Positions 1-9,574 of a stretch of 64,000 nt of DNA are shown here, one piece after another. Position numbers and translations under genes: made by a program. The stretch lies in contig NC_045144.1 in assembly GCF_008831285.2 (NCBI RefSeq), forward strand, positions 21,965,716 to 22,029,715, read 5' to 3'. The notes beneath the pieces were generated by a model. It searched no databases. It was not told the origin of the DNA and saw only the letters and a program-made list of their open reading frames with translations. The DNA is from Nymphaea colorata (taxonomy: Eukaryota; Streptophyta; Magnoliopsida; Nymphaeales; Nymphaeaceae). Positions within the stretch are counted from its first letter, which is position 1. Every line of letters starts with the position of its first letter.

Positions 1-582
1 TGCGTACGCACAACAGACCTACTCCAGGCTTGCCCGCGCAGCCAGAGGCCTTCCAGAAGGTTCCTTGGAGCAGGACCGCATCCATTCAGATCGCAACGTG
101 CTCCAGGACTACCCACGCTAGTTGGATACCTTCCAGAATGTTCCTCGGAGCAAACTTCCACTCCAGAATGGTGATCCAGATCTCGTGCTCTAGGCCCACG
201 CCGCCCAAGAACTTCCAAAATGTTCCTCGGACCAGATTAGCGATCCAGATCTCGTGCTTCAGATCTGCACTGCCCAAGAGTTCTGGAGTCTTCTGTGGGG
301 TGGGTCTATAGCACCTTCAACTAGGACCCAGGCGGTTTCCCGCCCAATGTTCACTTAAACAGTAAGCTACAGATTAGAGTTAGGATTAATCCGTGTTTTG
401 TAATCTCTTACTGTTTCGAGTTGTAGCTGCGCCGCAGCATTCTCCTTCGGCTTCAACCAAGAAACCCGAATGCAAATGTTGATGGAGTTTTGAGGTGGTT
501 CTCGAGCTTTCAGCGTGGTTCTCCAATGGGATCCTTCTCATTCTCCCCCTAGAGCATTGACGTGGTTCTTCAAGGTGCTAGG
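1..582. other. Unassigned flank left of element A
   Basis: No recognisable gene. The left half holds a degenerate tandem repeat (separate entry). The right half is unique-looking and ends at the GTACC target duplication of element A. The short open frames have no family motif. The stretch could be part of another LTR element into which A inserted, but it does not visibly match the other copies of element C's LTR in this window. Confidence 0.4.
45..300. repeat. Degenerate ~82-bp tandem repeat, about three units
   Basis: The phrase CCTTCCAGAA(G/T)GTTCCT recurs near 50, 130 and 213, so the spacing is about 81-83 bp. A second phrase, GATCCAGATCTCGTGCT, occurs in the later two units. The units have diverged by substitutions and small indels. 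Function unknown. Confidence 0.6.
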
Positions 583-587
583 GTACC
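583..587. repeat. Target site duplication (left) of element A
   Basis: GTACC lies directly before the first base of A's 5' LTR (TGCCTTC...). It is matched by GTACC at 23591-23595, directly after the last base of the 3' LTR (...CCCTACCA). A 5-bp duplication is the usual length for Ty3/gypsy integrases. Confidence 0.75.
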
Positions 588-1118
588 TGCCTTCAACTTC
601 GCCTCGAGCAACCACTAACGATGCCGAGAGCAGTCTGAGAGGGCCGGGCAAGGCTGCCCTTCAAACGGTTAAGGCCCAACGAGGCCGTGTTGACCCAAGC
701 CGGGGTCAAGAGGGAAGAGTGGGAGGCGTTGAGCAACGAGTTCAGACCAAGGGAAAATTCAGATCAGCTTGGAGTTGAAGCAGAGGGAGGAGCGGGAGGA
801 AGTGCAACGACTCTAAGCGAGGCTCTTGAAGACCAAGGCGGGGTGGGTCTAGCCCGGTCCAGGTCAAGTCCAGCCTAGGTCTTGGTCAAAACCCCAATCA
901 CTTAGGGTCAGTCTAGGGCGAGCCTAGGCAATTCTAGGTCCGAGTCAAGCCCAAGCACGCGTGGGCTAGAGGAGGACCGGTTTTAGAGATGAGACTTTAA
1001 GTCTCGAGTTTGCTTTTGTGCATTTTTTGCTTTGGATTTTGAGTACGTCATTTGCTTATGTTATTTTGATTGAGTTTTCAGATCCGGATCACTTGTTTAG
1101 ATCCGTTTTACTTCAGAA

Positions 1119-1127
1119 CTATAAATA
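1119..1127 (+). promoter_or_regulatory. Putative TATA box of element A 5' LTR
   Basis: CTATAAATA, about 530 bp into the LTR, is followed by CT-rich sequence. The same motif is at 20295-20303 in the 3' LTR. If this is the promoter, U3 is short and R-U5 is over 2 kb. The position is inferred from the motif only. Confidence 0.5.
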
Positions 1128-1589
1128 TTTTGTTCACATTTTGGATTCGTATGCAATTGAAGAATATTGAGTTCATTTTCCACATTCGTCTCTCTCTCCT
1201 CTCCACGAGCCTCTCTCTTTTCCTTGCGCACTCTCTTCTCCACGTCTCTCTCTCTTTTCCTCGTCTCACATTTGGGGGGAATTTCGGCCTCCATTGCTGA
1301 ATTCCAGCTAGCATCCTCCACGAAACCGAGGGTTTTTTCTCTCTTTTTCTTACTCTCTTGTCTCTTTTCATCCACTCGCCCACGGTGAAGGAAGAAGGAC
1401 TCCTTGTGCTCCGGCATGAAGAGTCCCTTGCCACCGTTTTTCCCCACTGCATCAACCAGCCACGAGCAAGGTGCAACCTCCGGCATCCCCACGAAGGTTA
1501 AAGGCCAGCCCGTACATTGGGAAGGCTACCCCAGCTTGGAAACAAGAAGGCGTGTAGCAACGACATTGGAATAATTGAAAAGGTTAGTA

Positions 1590-1594
1590 CTCAA
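1590..1594. repeat. Target site duplication (left) of element B
   Basis: CTCAA lies directly before TGTCACACC and is repeated at 12628-12632 directly after ...GTTACA. The uninterrupted site survives in A's 3' LTR near 20766, where GTACTCAAGATTTT is continuous. This proves that B inserted into A. Confidence 0.95.
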
Positions 1595-1721
1595 TGTCAC
1601 ACCCCGACCTTTTTGACCCTCAAACTATTTTTTTTTCTAAACATAAAGCATCGAGGTGTGACTGCCCAACAATTCAAAAAGACGATGAGCCAAGCAATTC
1701 AAAACAATGGGGCAAGCTTTC

Positions 1722-1732
1722 CTTTATATAGC
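1722..1732 (-). promoter_or_regulatory. Putative TATA box in element B left LTR
   Basis: On the minus strand it reads CTATATAAAGG, about 130 bp from the inner end of the LTR in element orientation. This makes a short R-U5 and a very long U3. In the right LTR, which would drive the element, the same site (9702-9712) has one change, giving CATATAAAGG. Confidence 0.6.
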
Positions 1733-4182
1733 ATTTCAATTCAATTGTACATTTGACAAAAATGCCCCAAAATCACAACATCGATGCCTCATCAAAACAA
1801 GGCATCAGTAAAACCAAAAACCCGACGCGCCGGCACTACAAGAACAAAACAAAACCCAAAACCTCCCCAGTAGGACGTGAGTGTAGCCATCTGCTCAGCC
1901 TGCTGCCCCGGGTACACCAAAACCTGAAAAAAAGAAACAACTGAAGGCTTAGCCTTCGCAGTATGGCAACAAGCCAGGAAAAGTCCAAGCCCTCTTAGGT
2001 CGGGCTCAGTACACAAACAAACATCAGAACAATCTATCATTATGTCGTGTCAAGACACGACATGCAGACGCCACTCAATGGCTACAATAACATAATTTCA
2101 ATCACATGCAAGGCATCATCAACATGTCACTTGCATTCATAAGCACAACAGTCACATGCACAACAATCCTATATATTTCAATCACATACATTGCAGTTTC
2201 ATTACTATCAGTGAATTTACAGTTCCTGTGGGTGCAAACACAGGCACGTGCACACCGCGGGCGGCCCACAGCCGAGAGACAACCCCCGTGGTGGCCCAGA
2301 ACAGTATGGATCCATCTATCCGCTGCAGCGGTAGAGCACTCATCCATGGATGTGTGAATTCCAAGGAGAGATACTCAGCCTTCCCTAGGACACCCAGGTT
2401 GGGAAGGCGGGAGCCTACGCTCCAAGCACATCACACAACAGTACCCTGTGGTCTTGCACCGCCTGCGCTCCGAACAGGCGAGACCAGTGGCGAAAGTGGG
2501 ACAACTCCCATATACATAGTCACATCCCACTGGCCTCTCATCTCTTATTCTTTCATTTTTATACTTATACTTGCACAAACACATTTAACTGGCTAGCTCC
2601 TGAGGTTGGTTCACTTCACGAGTGAACCCACACCTCCAATTGCCTCCACACGAGGGTTACACATAACCACAACAGTTTTGGCTAGCCGTCATAACAATAT
2701 GGGTACAACTACCCACTGTGCAAACATTTGCATCATTGCCCGCGGAAATGAGTATTCAATAAACATAACACTCACATTCATCATCATAACAATCACATCT
2801 TTGAAAACTTAGCCAAACCACAGAGAGTAGTCTCAATCTGTGGTGGGCTCGTAGCTGTCCTATGCAGTTATCATTCTAGAATGCTTTCTAATGCACAATT
2901 GGGGTCGAGGAGACACTCGACTCGATACCCCGCCTCATCTGTCCTAAACAGTTATCAATTCTAGCATGCACATACAATGCGTAACATTATCAAAACAATT
3001 ACTATAAGCCTTTCAAAACAATTCATATCATATATCAATTTATGTACATGCATACACATATTCATTCACGGAACACTCAATCAATTCATATCACAAATCC
3101 TAGGATCCCATGATCCTAGGAACACACATTCATTCACTTGCCCAGGCAGGGATTTGCCTGGAATGTCGCCATACCTGTGGCGCGTTCACAAGAATCTTCA
3201 AAATGCCTCGAGCTTCGAATCCGGTAACTCAAGGTCGACGGGACGTACCCGGTGAACCTGCAGACACAAACACAAGATAAGATTCCTACTACAAGCCTCA
3301 ACAATTCAAACAAAAACAAAACAAGGTCATTGAGGCACGCGTCATCGCCTCAAGAGGGTGTTGACGGGTAGTGTCGACCCACAAGTTCTCCAATAGGGTC
3401 ACTTCCCACTCCTAGCCGTGCCAATAGATGCCAAAACTCAAAGCCATCAATCCGTCTATCACTAACGCCTTTCTCAAAATTCCCTTTTTCTTAAATCAAG
3501 GCGTCTACCCCAAAGATACTTCCAACTTATGTACGTTATCCCTATTTAACTCCAAGATGCACCCGTTCACAAAAACGCGTGCTACAGGCTCACTAAAACG
3601 GTCCTAAATCTTCCCCACAACCTCACAAACTCTACCATGTCTCCCCTAATGCTTCGAAAATTAATCTATCATGCTTAAATGATCATCCAAAATATGAATC
3701 TTCGCTTCCCAACATAATCGCAAGCTTTTCCCCAAAAACGAAATCACTAACATGTGTTCCAAATAATCAATTCAAAGCTCTAGCATGCTCAACCAATAAT
3801 TATGAGCGTTCCAAAGAGAAATATATCATAAAATAGGTTCAATTTCGCCTTGCTCACCCCGATTGAAGGTCTAAACTGTTGTAATCCTCCCGGCAGCCAC
3901 CTCACGCGTCCAAGTGGTCCCCAAACGGCTAAAATCCTCCAATGCCGCCACTACCAAGGCCTTCTCTAATTGCTGTTACGAGGGGGAAGACAAATCCCCA
4001 AGCTGAAAACGGATCCAACAGTGATAGCACAGTGAAAATCAGTGAGAGAAAGTACTTGATTGGAGAAAAATAGAAAACGAGCAGAAAATGGGGAGAGGGT
4101 TCGGTCAAAAGGGGAAAAGAAGGCAGTGAGGGGAGAGGACGGGAGAGAAGAGAGAGAGACGGTGGAGAGTGAGACGAGTGAC

Positions 4183-4290
4183 AGTGGGAGAGGGAGAGTC
4201 GTTCGGTGGAGAGGGGAGACGAGAGACAGTGGGAGAGGGAGGGTCGTTCGGTGGAGAGGGGAGACGAGAGACGGTGGGAGAGGGAGAAGG
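4183..4290. repeat. 45-bp purine-rich tandem repeat in element B LTR
   Basis: Units at 4183-4227 and 4228-4272, then a partial third. Each holds GTGGGAGAGGGAG followed by TCGTTCGGTGGAGAGG. The same array is in the other LTR at 12163 onward. It lies just before the GCC repeat in a strongly purine-biased stretch. Confidence 0.85.
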
Positions 4291-4359
4291 GAAAGAAAAC
4301 GGGAAGGAGAAGAAAAGAGAAGAGAGGAAGAGGCAGGGGACGACAGGGTTCACCTCAAC

Positions 4360-4514
4360 GCCGCCGTCGTCGCCGCCGCCGCCGCCGTCGTCGCCGCCGC
4401 CGCCGCCGTCGTCGCCACCGCCGCCGCCGTCGTCGCCGCCGCCGCCACCGTCGCCGCCGCCGCCGCCGTCGTCGCCGCCGCCGCCACCGTCGCCGCCGCC
4501 GCCGTCACCGTCGC
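4360..4514. repeat. GCC/GTC trinucleotide repeat, 155 bp
   Basis: Nearly pure GCC triplets with interspersed GTC and ACC triplets. The counterpart at 12340-12461 is about 122 bp, so the array changed by 33 bp (11 triplets) since insertion. The open frames across it encode only homopolymer-like Arg, Pro or Ala and should not be called genes. Confidence 0.95.
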
Positions 4515-4680
4515 CTTCTTCCCTGAGCTCCGGTCGTGGGTAAGGAAGAGACGGTAAGAGGAAAGCGAAGGAGAAGAGAATGCGAGGGAGGAGGGACAGC
4601 GTCGGGCTCCTCTCGCGTGGGGCTAGGGTCCGGGTCTGGACCCTGACCCGACCCGCTCCGCCCAAACGCCGCGCGTTACA

Positions 4681-4692
4681 TCCTACCCTCCT
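4681..4692 (-). other. Polypurine tract of element B
   Basis: On the minus strand this reads AGGAGGGTAGGA, immediately before the element's 3' LTR (TGTAACGCG...). This is the plus-strand DNA priming site expected for an LTR retrotransposon. Confidence 0.85.
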
Positions 4693-4728
4693 AACAAAAA
4701 AATTTCGTCCTCGAAATTAGATCATACC

Positions 4729-5193
4729 TCAATGCAAAAACAAGTGCGGATATCTCTTCCGCACGTCCTCCTCAGGTTCCCATGTGCTCTCCTTCAATCC
4801 ATGGTACTGCCATTCCACCTTCACTAAAGGGATTCTCTTTGTGCGAAGCACTTGCTCTCTTCGATCCACAATTCTAATAGGTTTTTCTTCCATTGTCAGA
4901 TCATCTTGCACCTGAATACCTTGAAAATCAATCACATGTGTCGGATCTGGTACGTACTTTCGAAGCATGGAAACATGAAAAACGTCATGAACATGACTCC
5001 AGGCTGGTGGTAGTGCCAATCTATAGGCCACTTCGCCAATCTTCTCTAATATCTCAAAAGGTCCTACGAACCTCGGGCTCAACTTTCCCTTCACACCAAA
5101 ACGAAAAACACCTCTAGTAGGGGAAATCTTCAAAAACACATGATCACCCACCTCAAAAGTCAATTCTCTACGACGAATGTCGGCATAGCTTTT
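4729..5193 (-). pseudogene. Element B pol C-terminus: GPY/F module and chromodomain, beyond a TAG
   Basis: In the same frame as the upstream gag-pol and separated from it only by the TAG at 5194-5196. About 155 codons. The GPY/F-like segment VGPFEILEKIGEVAYRL is followed by a chromodomain-like end with VEWQYHG and STWEPEEDV. In chromoviruses the chromodomain tethers integrase to methylated histones and steers insertion to heterochromatin. With the stop in place, the translated integrase would lack this targeting tail unless read through. The stop lies in a conserved region, so it is best read as a single nonsense mutation. Confidence 0.9.
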
Positions 5194-8100
5194 CTATCTA
5201 CTCTGAGCAGTCAACAACTTTTTCCTTATCAATTGCACTTGGTCGGTGTAGTGTTGCAAAACTAAAGGGTTTTCGATTTTTCCATCACCCAATTCGGTCC
5301 AACAAGCTGGCGATCTGCACGGCCTTCCATACAAAGCCTCAAAAGGTGCCATCCCAATACTAGAGTGGTAACTGTTATTATATGCAAATTCTGCCAGTTT
5401 CACATGTTTGTCCCATTCTCCTTTCCACTCTAAGACACAAGCACGCAACATGTCCTCTAAGGTCTGAATGGTCCTCTCCGATTGCCCATCAGTTTGGGGG
5501 TGGAACGCTGTGCTTAGCTTAAGCTTGGTACCCAAAGCCTTCTGCAAATGCCCCCAAAATCTAGAGGTAAAACGTGGATCTCGATCCGAAATGATAGACC
5601 TTGGCACACCATGCAATCTCACTATCTCGCCAATATATAACTCTGCAAGACTTTCCAAAGACTGATTAATTCTAATAGACAGAAAATGAGCGGACTTCGT
5701 CAGTCGATCAACAATCACCCATATGGCATCATGCTGTCTTCGGGTGTGAGGCAATCCAACTACAAAATCCATTGTAATGTCTTCCCATTTCCACACCGGG
5801 ATATCGATTCTCTGCAACAAGCCTCCGGGCCGTTGATGCTCTGCTTTTACTTGTTGGCAAACCAAGCACTTTGCCACATATTCTGCAATTTCACGCTTCA
5901 TTCCAGGCCACCAAAAATTTCTCTTCTTATCCTGAAACATCTTTGTACTGCCAGGGTGTATAGAAAACTTAGATTTATGAGCTTCATCAAGCAACCGTCG
6001 CTTCACCCCTTCATCTCTAGGGACCCACAATCTATGTCGAAACCACAATGAACCCTCTTCATCTTGATGCCAGAAAGCATCTACCTTCTTACACTCTTCC
6101 ACGTTCTTAGCAAAATCAGGATCTTCCTTTTGCTTCAATACAAGCTCTTCCATCAAAGGGTGTTGTATCACGGCACTCATCGTTGCTTTGTTCTCGCCAC
6201 AAAGGTAAGGTTGCCATGCTATCACATCTTGTAACAAATTCCAAGAACATGCTAACATACTATACATCGTTGCCTTAGCTTGCCTGCTCAAAGCATCAGC
6301 CACCACATTCGCCTTACCTGGATGATATGATATCGTGAAATCATAATCTTTTAGGTATTCAATCCATCTTCTTTGCCTCAAATTAAGATCACTTTGGGAG
6401 AATATATATTTCAAAGACTTGTGATCTGTAAACACTTCAAATGTTGCCCCATAGAGATAATGCCTCCAAATCTTTAGTGCAAACACAACTGCTCCCAACT
6501 CCAAATCGTGAGTGGGATAGTGTTGTTCGTGTGTCTTCAACTGCCTTGATGCATAAGCCACCACACGGCCATTTTGCATCAGCACACAACCATAACCGAT
6601 TCCTGATGCATCTGTATACAGTACAAAACCCGAATGACCTGATGGAAGTGTCAGAATAGGAGCAGCAGTAAGCTTGTCCTTCAGAGTTTGAAAACTCCTC
6701 TCACACTCTTCATTCCAAATAAACTTCACTCCTTTTCTCAATAGCTTAGTCATTGGTGTAGCTATTTTCGAAAAGTCTTGTATGAACCTGCGATAATATC
6801 CTGCCAATCCCAAAAAGCTTCTAACCTCGGTTACACTGCATGGCGTCCTCCAGTCCTGCACAGCTGAGACCTTAGCCGGATCGACGGATACTCCATCCTT
6901 AGAGATTACGTGACCCAGAAAGTTTACCTTCTCTAGCCAAAATTCACATTTTGAATACTTGGCATACAACTTATACTTGCGCAAAAGACCCAATACACTT
7001 CTCAAGTGATCTCTATGCTCTGTCACACTCTCTGAGTACACCAAAATATCATCCACAAAAACAATAACAAATCGGTCCAAGAACTCTTGGAAAACCCGAT
7101 TCATGAGGTCCATGAACGCTGCGGGAGCATTGGTCAACCCAAAAGGCATGACCCTGAATTCATAGTGCCCATATCTGGTTCGAAATGCAGTCTTAGCAAC
7201 ATCTTCCTCCCGTATCAAGAGTTGATGATAACCTGTCCTCAGATCGATCTTGGAGAAAACCTTTGCATCCTTAAGCTGATCAAACAAGTCTTCAATTCTA
7301 GGAAGCGGATACTTATTCTTGATGGTGATTTGATTCAACATGCGGTAGTCGATACACAAACGCATTGTCCCATCTTTCTTCTTCACAAACAACACTGGTG
7401 CTCCCCATGGTGACACACTAGGTCGGATGAAGCCCTTGTCTAAGAGCTCCTGCAATTGCTTCTTCAATTCTTCTAACTCTACTGGTGCCATACGATAGGG
7501 TGCCTTAGAAATAGGAGCTGTCCCTGGTGACAACTCTATCTTGAACTCCACTTCTCGTGTTGGAGGCAAACTTGACAGTTCCTCCGGAAACACATCAGGG
7601 TACTCACTCACAATTGCCACATCCGGTAACCTCACCGGTTCCGGCTCATTGGTCAACACATTGACCAAGAAGGCAACACTTCCATTTTCTATCAATCGTT
7701 TAGCTTTCAATGCAGACACCATTATCTTATCAGTTCGACTGGCCTTACGAGCATGGAACTCCACAGGTTGCATTTCATCAGTCAACAACTGTATCTGCTT
7801 CTTCCTGCAATCTATATTAGCATAATGTGCATATAACCAATCCATGCCCAAAATCACATCAAATTCGTTAAAACTCATGATCACCAACTGTGCATGTAAG
7901 TGATGTTGATGGATCTCCACGTCCACATCAGATAGATACTCACTACACGACTCTTGAGCATGCATAGGGCTAACAACTTTCAGAACATACGGCATCTTCC
8001 TAGCAGGCACTTCTAGTGAAGTAGCAAATCGACTAGATATAAATGAATGGGTCGCCCCAGCATCAAACAACACTCTAGCAATATGAGAACCAACAAGTAA

Positions 8101-9339
8101 AGTACCTTCAACAAGGTCGTGTGCCTGAAGCTCCTCCACGGTAGTAGCATAGACACGTCCAGTCGTCTGTCGTGCGCTAGAAGGACCGGCCTCTGGCTTC
8201 TTCAACTCTCTTTCTTTCCTTAAGGGACAATCCTTGATAAAGTGCCCCATCCTTCCACAGTGTAAGCAAGCTCCGATCTCTCGATAGCACGGCTTTCCAG
8301 GGTGCACACGCGAACAAGTAGGGCACCTCTGAGAAGTCGGAGTAGCCACTGACCCCTGGGTGGCCTCACTACGGGTTGGCTGGTTCCGTCTGAAAGTTCG
8401 ATCATCCCGCCTCTCATAAGGCCTTGTCCTGCCTGCAAAGTGGTGGCGCTTCACCTGGGTTCGTCCACCTTGTGAATGCTGGCTTGCTTTCTTCTGGTGA
8501 TCCTTCTGTGTCCTCGCCCAGTCTTCTTCTATACATCTTGCCATAGTGACCGCCTCGTCCAAGTCACGAGGTCTGCTCGTCAAAACTTTGGTTCGCAGTC
8601 CCTCCCGCAGACCACGCACAAACTTGCCTGCCCTGGCTCCGTCTGTAGTGTAGAAGTGTGGGCAATACGCCTCCAAGTGTCGATATCTTGTAATATATTC
8701 CTCCAAGCTCATTTGATTTTGCTGTAGATCAAGAAACTCTTGCATGTTCTTGTCTCTAGCATGCACCGGGTAGTAGGTGTTGAAGAAGGAATCTCTAAAC
8801 TGCTTCCAAGAAATTGACGGTTGGCCTGCATACCGGATCTCAAGAGTTGATTTCCACCAATCCATGGCATCACCTTTCAGCAGGTAAGTGCCATAGTTCA
8901 CTTTGTCTTTCTCAGGCATCTTCAGAAGCACAAAGATGCGTTCAACTTCCTCAATCCACTGTTTTGCCTTATCGTGACTGCACCCTCCTGAAAAGATAGG
9001 CGGCTGCATCGCCATGAACTGTTGAAACGACACCGCTGATGCCTTCTCCTTAAGTGGCGCAGTGGTGTCTCCGGAAGGAGATGCATTACTCCTTTGGTTA
9101 CTGACCATGGACTGCACAAGGGAGGTCAGTGTTTGCAACGTGGTCAGCAAAATAGACTGTTGATCCACAGGTGGAGTCTGCCTCAGTGGGGTTTGAGCAC
9201 CCCCACCCAATTGGGCATACTGGCGCCCTGACGTACTGTCGTCGCGTGGGGTATGCGCATCAGAATGGGCCGGACTAGGCTCTCTCTGTGCCTCTGTGGA
9301 CGGCCCAGCTCGCTTCTTACCCTTACGATGATATTCCAT
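5194..9339 (-). CDS. Element B gag-pol polyprotein
   Basis: 1,381 codons from ATG at 9339 to TAG at 5194-5196. Approximate domains: Gag (residues 100-290, with WWKS and FVRGLREGL), zinc knuckle [14 protein letters not shown] (~354-367), aspartic protease [11 protein letters not shown] (~421), reverse transcriptase with FVDDILVYS (~758), RNase H starting LYTDASG (~904), integrase zinc finger ending CLVCQQ (~1156), and the integrase catalytic triad at MDFV (~1187), SDRD (~1250) and SER (~1286). All catalytic residues seen are in place. The product copies element RNA into DNA inside cytoplasmic particles and inserts it in the nucleus. Gag and pol are in one frame, as in many chromoviruses. The only defect found is the terminal TAG, which removes the chromodomain. 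Confidence 0.95.
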   Translation of the reverse strand: MEYHRKGKKRAGPSTEAQREPSPAHSDAHTPRDDSTSGRQYAQLGGGAQTPLRQTPPVDQQSILLTTLQTLTSLVQSMVSNQRSNASPSGDTTAPLKEKASAVSFQQFMAMQPPIFSGGCSHDKAKQWIEEVERIFVLLKMPEKDKVNYGTYLLKGDAMDWWKSTLEIRYAGQPSISWKQFRDSFFNTYYPVHARDKNMQEFLDLQQNQMSLEEYITRYRHLEAYCPHFYTTDGARAGKFVRGLREGLRTKVLTSRPRDLDEAVTMARCIEEDWARTQKDHQKKASQHSQGGRTQVKRHHFAGRTRPYERRDDRTFRRNQPTRSEATQGSVATPTSQRCPTCSRVHPGKPCYREIGACLHCGRMGHFIKDCPLRKERELKKPEAGPSSARQTTGRVYATTVEELQAHDLVEGTLLVGSHIARVLFDAGATHSFISSRFATSLEVPARKMPYVLKVVSPMHAQESCSEYLSDVDVEIHQHHLHAQLVIMSFNEFDVILGMDWLYAHYANIDCRKKQIQLLTDEMQPVEFHARKASRTDKIMVSALKAKRLIENGSVAFLVNVLTNEPEPVRLPDVAIVSEYPDVFPEELSSLPPTREVEFKIELSPGTAPISKAPYRMAPVELEELKKQLQELLDKGFIRPSVSPWGAPVLFVKKKDGTMRLCIDYRMLNQITIKNKYPLPRIEDLFDQLKDAKVFSKIDLRTGYHQLLIREEDVAKTAFRTRYGHYEFRVMPFGLTNAPAAFMDLMNRVFQEFLDRFVIVFVDDILVYSESVTEHRDHLRSVLGLLRKYKLYAKYSKCEFWLEKVNFLGHVISKDGVSVDPAKVSAVQDWRTPCSVTEVRSFLGLAGYYRRFIQDFSKIATPMTKLLRKGVKFIWNEECERSFQTLKDKLTAAPILTLPSGHSGFVLYTDASGIGYGCVLMQNGRVVAYASRQLKTHEQHYPTHDLELGAVVFALKIWRHYLYGATFEVFTDHKSLKYIFSQSDLNLRQRRWIEYLKDYDFTISYHPGKANVVADALSRQAKATMYSMLACSWNLLQDVIAWQPYLCGENKATMSAVIQHPLMEELVLKQKEDPDFAKNVEECKKVDAFWHQDEEGSLWFRHRLWVPRDEGVKRRLLDEAHKSKFSIHPGSTKMFQDKKRNFWWPGMKREIAEYVAKCLVCQQVKAEHQRPGGLLQRIDIPVWKWEDITMDFVVGLPHTRRQHDAIWVIVDRLTKSAHFLSIRINQSLESLAELYIGEIVRLHGVPRSIISDRDPRFTSRFWGHLQKALGTKLKLSTAFHPQTDGQSERTIQTLEDMLRACVLEWKGEWDKHVKLAEFAYNNSYHSSIGMAPFEALYGRPCRSPACWTELGDGKIENPLVLQHYTDQVQLIRKKLLTAQSR

Positions 9340-9557
9340 CTATACAAACAAGAACCTTAATCTCAAATCCAGTCTATGACTAATCTCACAAATCAAATCA
9401 CAACGTGCATTAGCACGAAGTTCAAAACATAGATCACATTACGTACTTATACGTGAAAAAGCATAACCACAATAACAATCTAATCAAATGAATGCGTACC
9501 TGGGCAACACGGCTTCACAAATAGGCTTTAACTCACATCCATAGTGGGGTTTGCCAT
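9340..9557 (-). other. Element B leader between primer site and gag
   Basis: About 220 bp of untranslated sequence between the primer site and the gag start. No open frame or motif of note. Confidence 0.7.
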
Positions 9558-9570
9558 GGCTCTGATACCA
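9558..9570 (-). other. Element B tRNA-iMet primer-binding site
   Basis: On the minus strand this reads TGGTATCAGAGCC, complementary to the 3' end of initiator methionine tRNA. It lies four bases inside the element's 5' LTR (ends at 9575). Confidence 0.93.
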
Positions 9571-9574
9571 AAAC

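Larger units (their letters stand above)
588..1594 (+). repeat. Element A 5' LTR, first part
   Basis: Matches 19762-20768 almost base for base (about 14 differences counted by eye). It begins TGCCTTC after the GTACC duplication and is cut at 1594 by element B, with CTCAA duplicated. It contains a TATA box at 1119 followed by a long CT-rich stretch (1185-1270) that would be transcribed leader. Confidence 0.88.
1595..4680 (-). repeat. Element B LTR, left copy (the element's 3' LTR)
   Basis: Runs from TGTCACACC to GCGTTACA. It matches 9575-12627 with a constant 7,980-bp offset until the GCC repeat, where this copy is 33 bp longer. It contains a minus-strand TATA motif near 1722, a 45-bp GA-rich tandem repeat (4183) and a GCC repeat (4360). 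The short open frames inside it have no family resemblance. Confidence 0.95.

Noticed and set aside
559-573. GACGTGGTTCTTCA shared with element C's 3' LTR (36248-36261), hinting that 1-587 is the start of C's 5' LTR
   Set aside because: The similarity does not extend beyond about 14 bases on either side, so it is treated as chance.
2156-2596. 146-codon frame duplicated at 10136-10576
   Set aside because: Appears twice only because it lies in the two LTRs of element B; no protein motif.
4060-4665. Overlapping open frames of 106-186 codons across the GCC repeat in both LTRs of element B
   Set aside because: They encode only homopolymer-like Arg, Pro, Ala or Gly runs produced by the triplet repeat and purine tracts; repeated in both LTRs and without any family motif.
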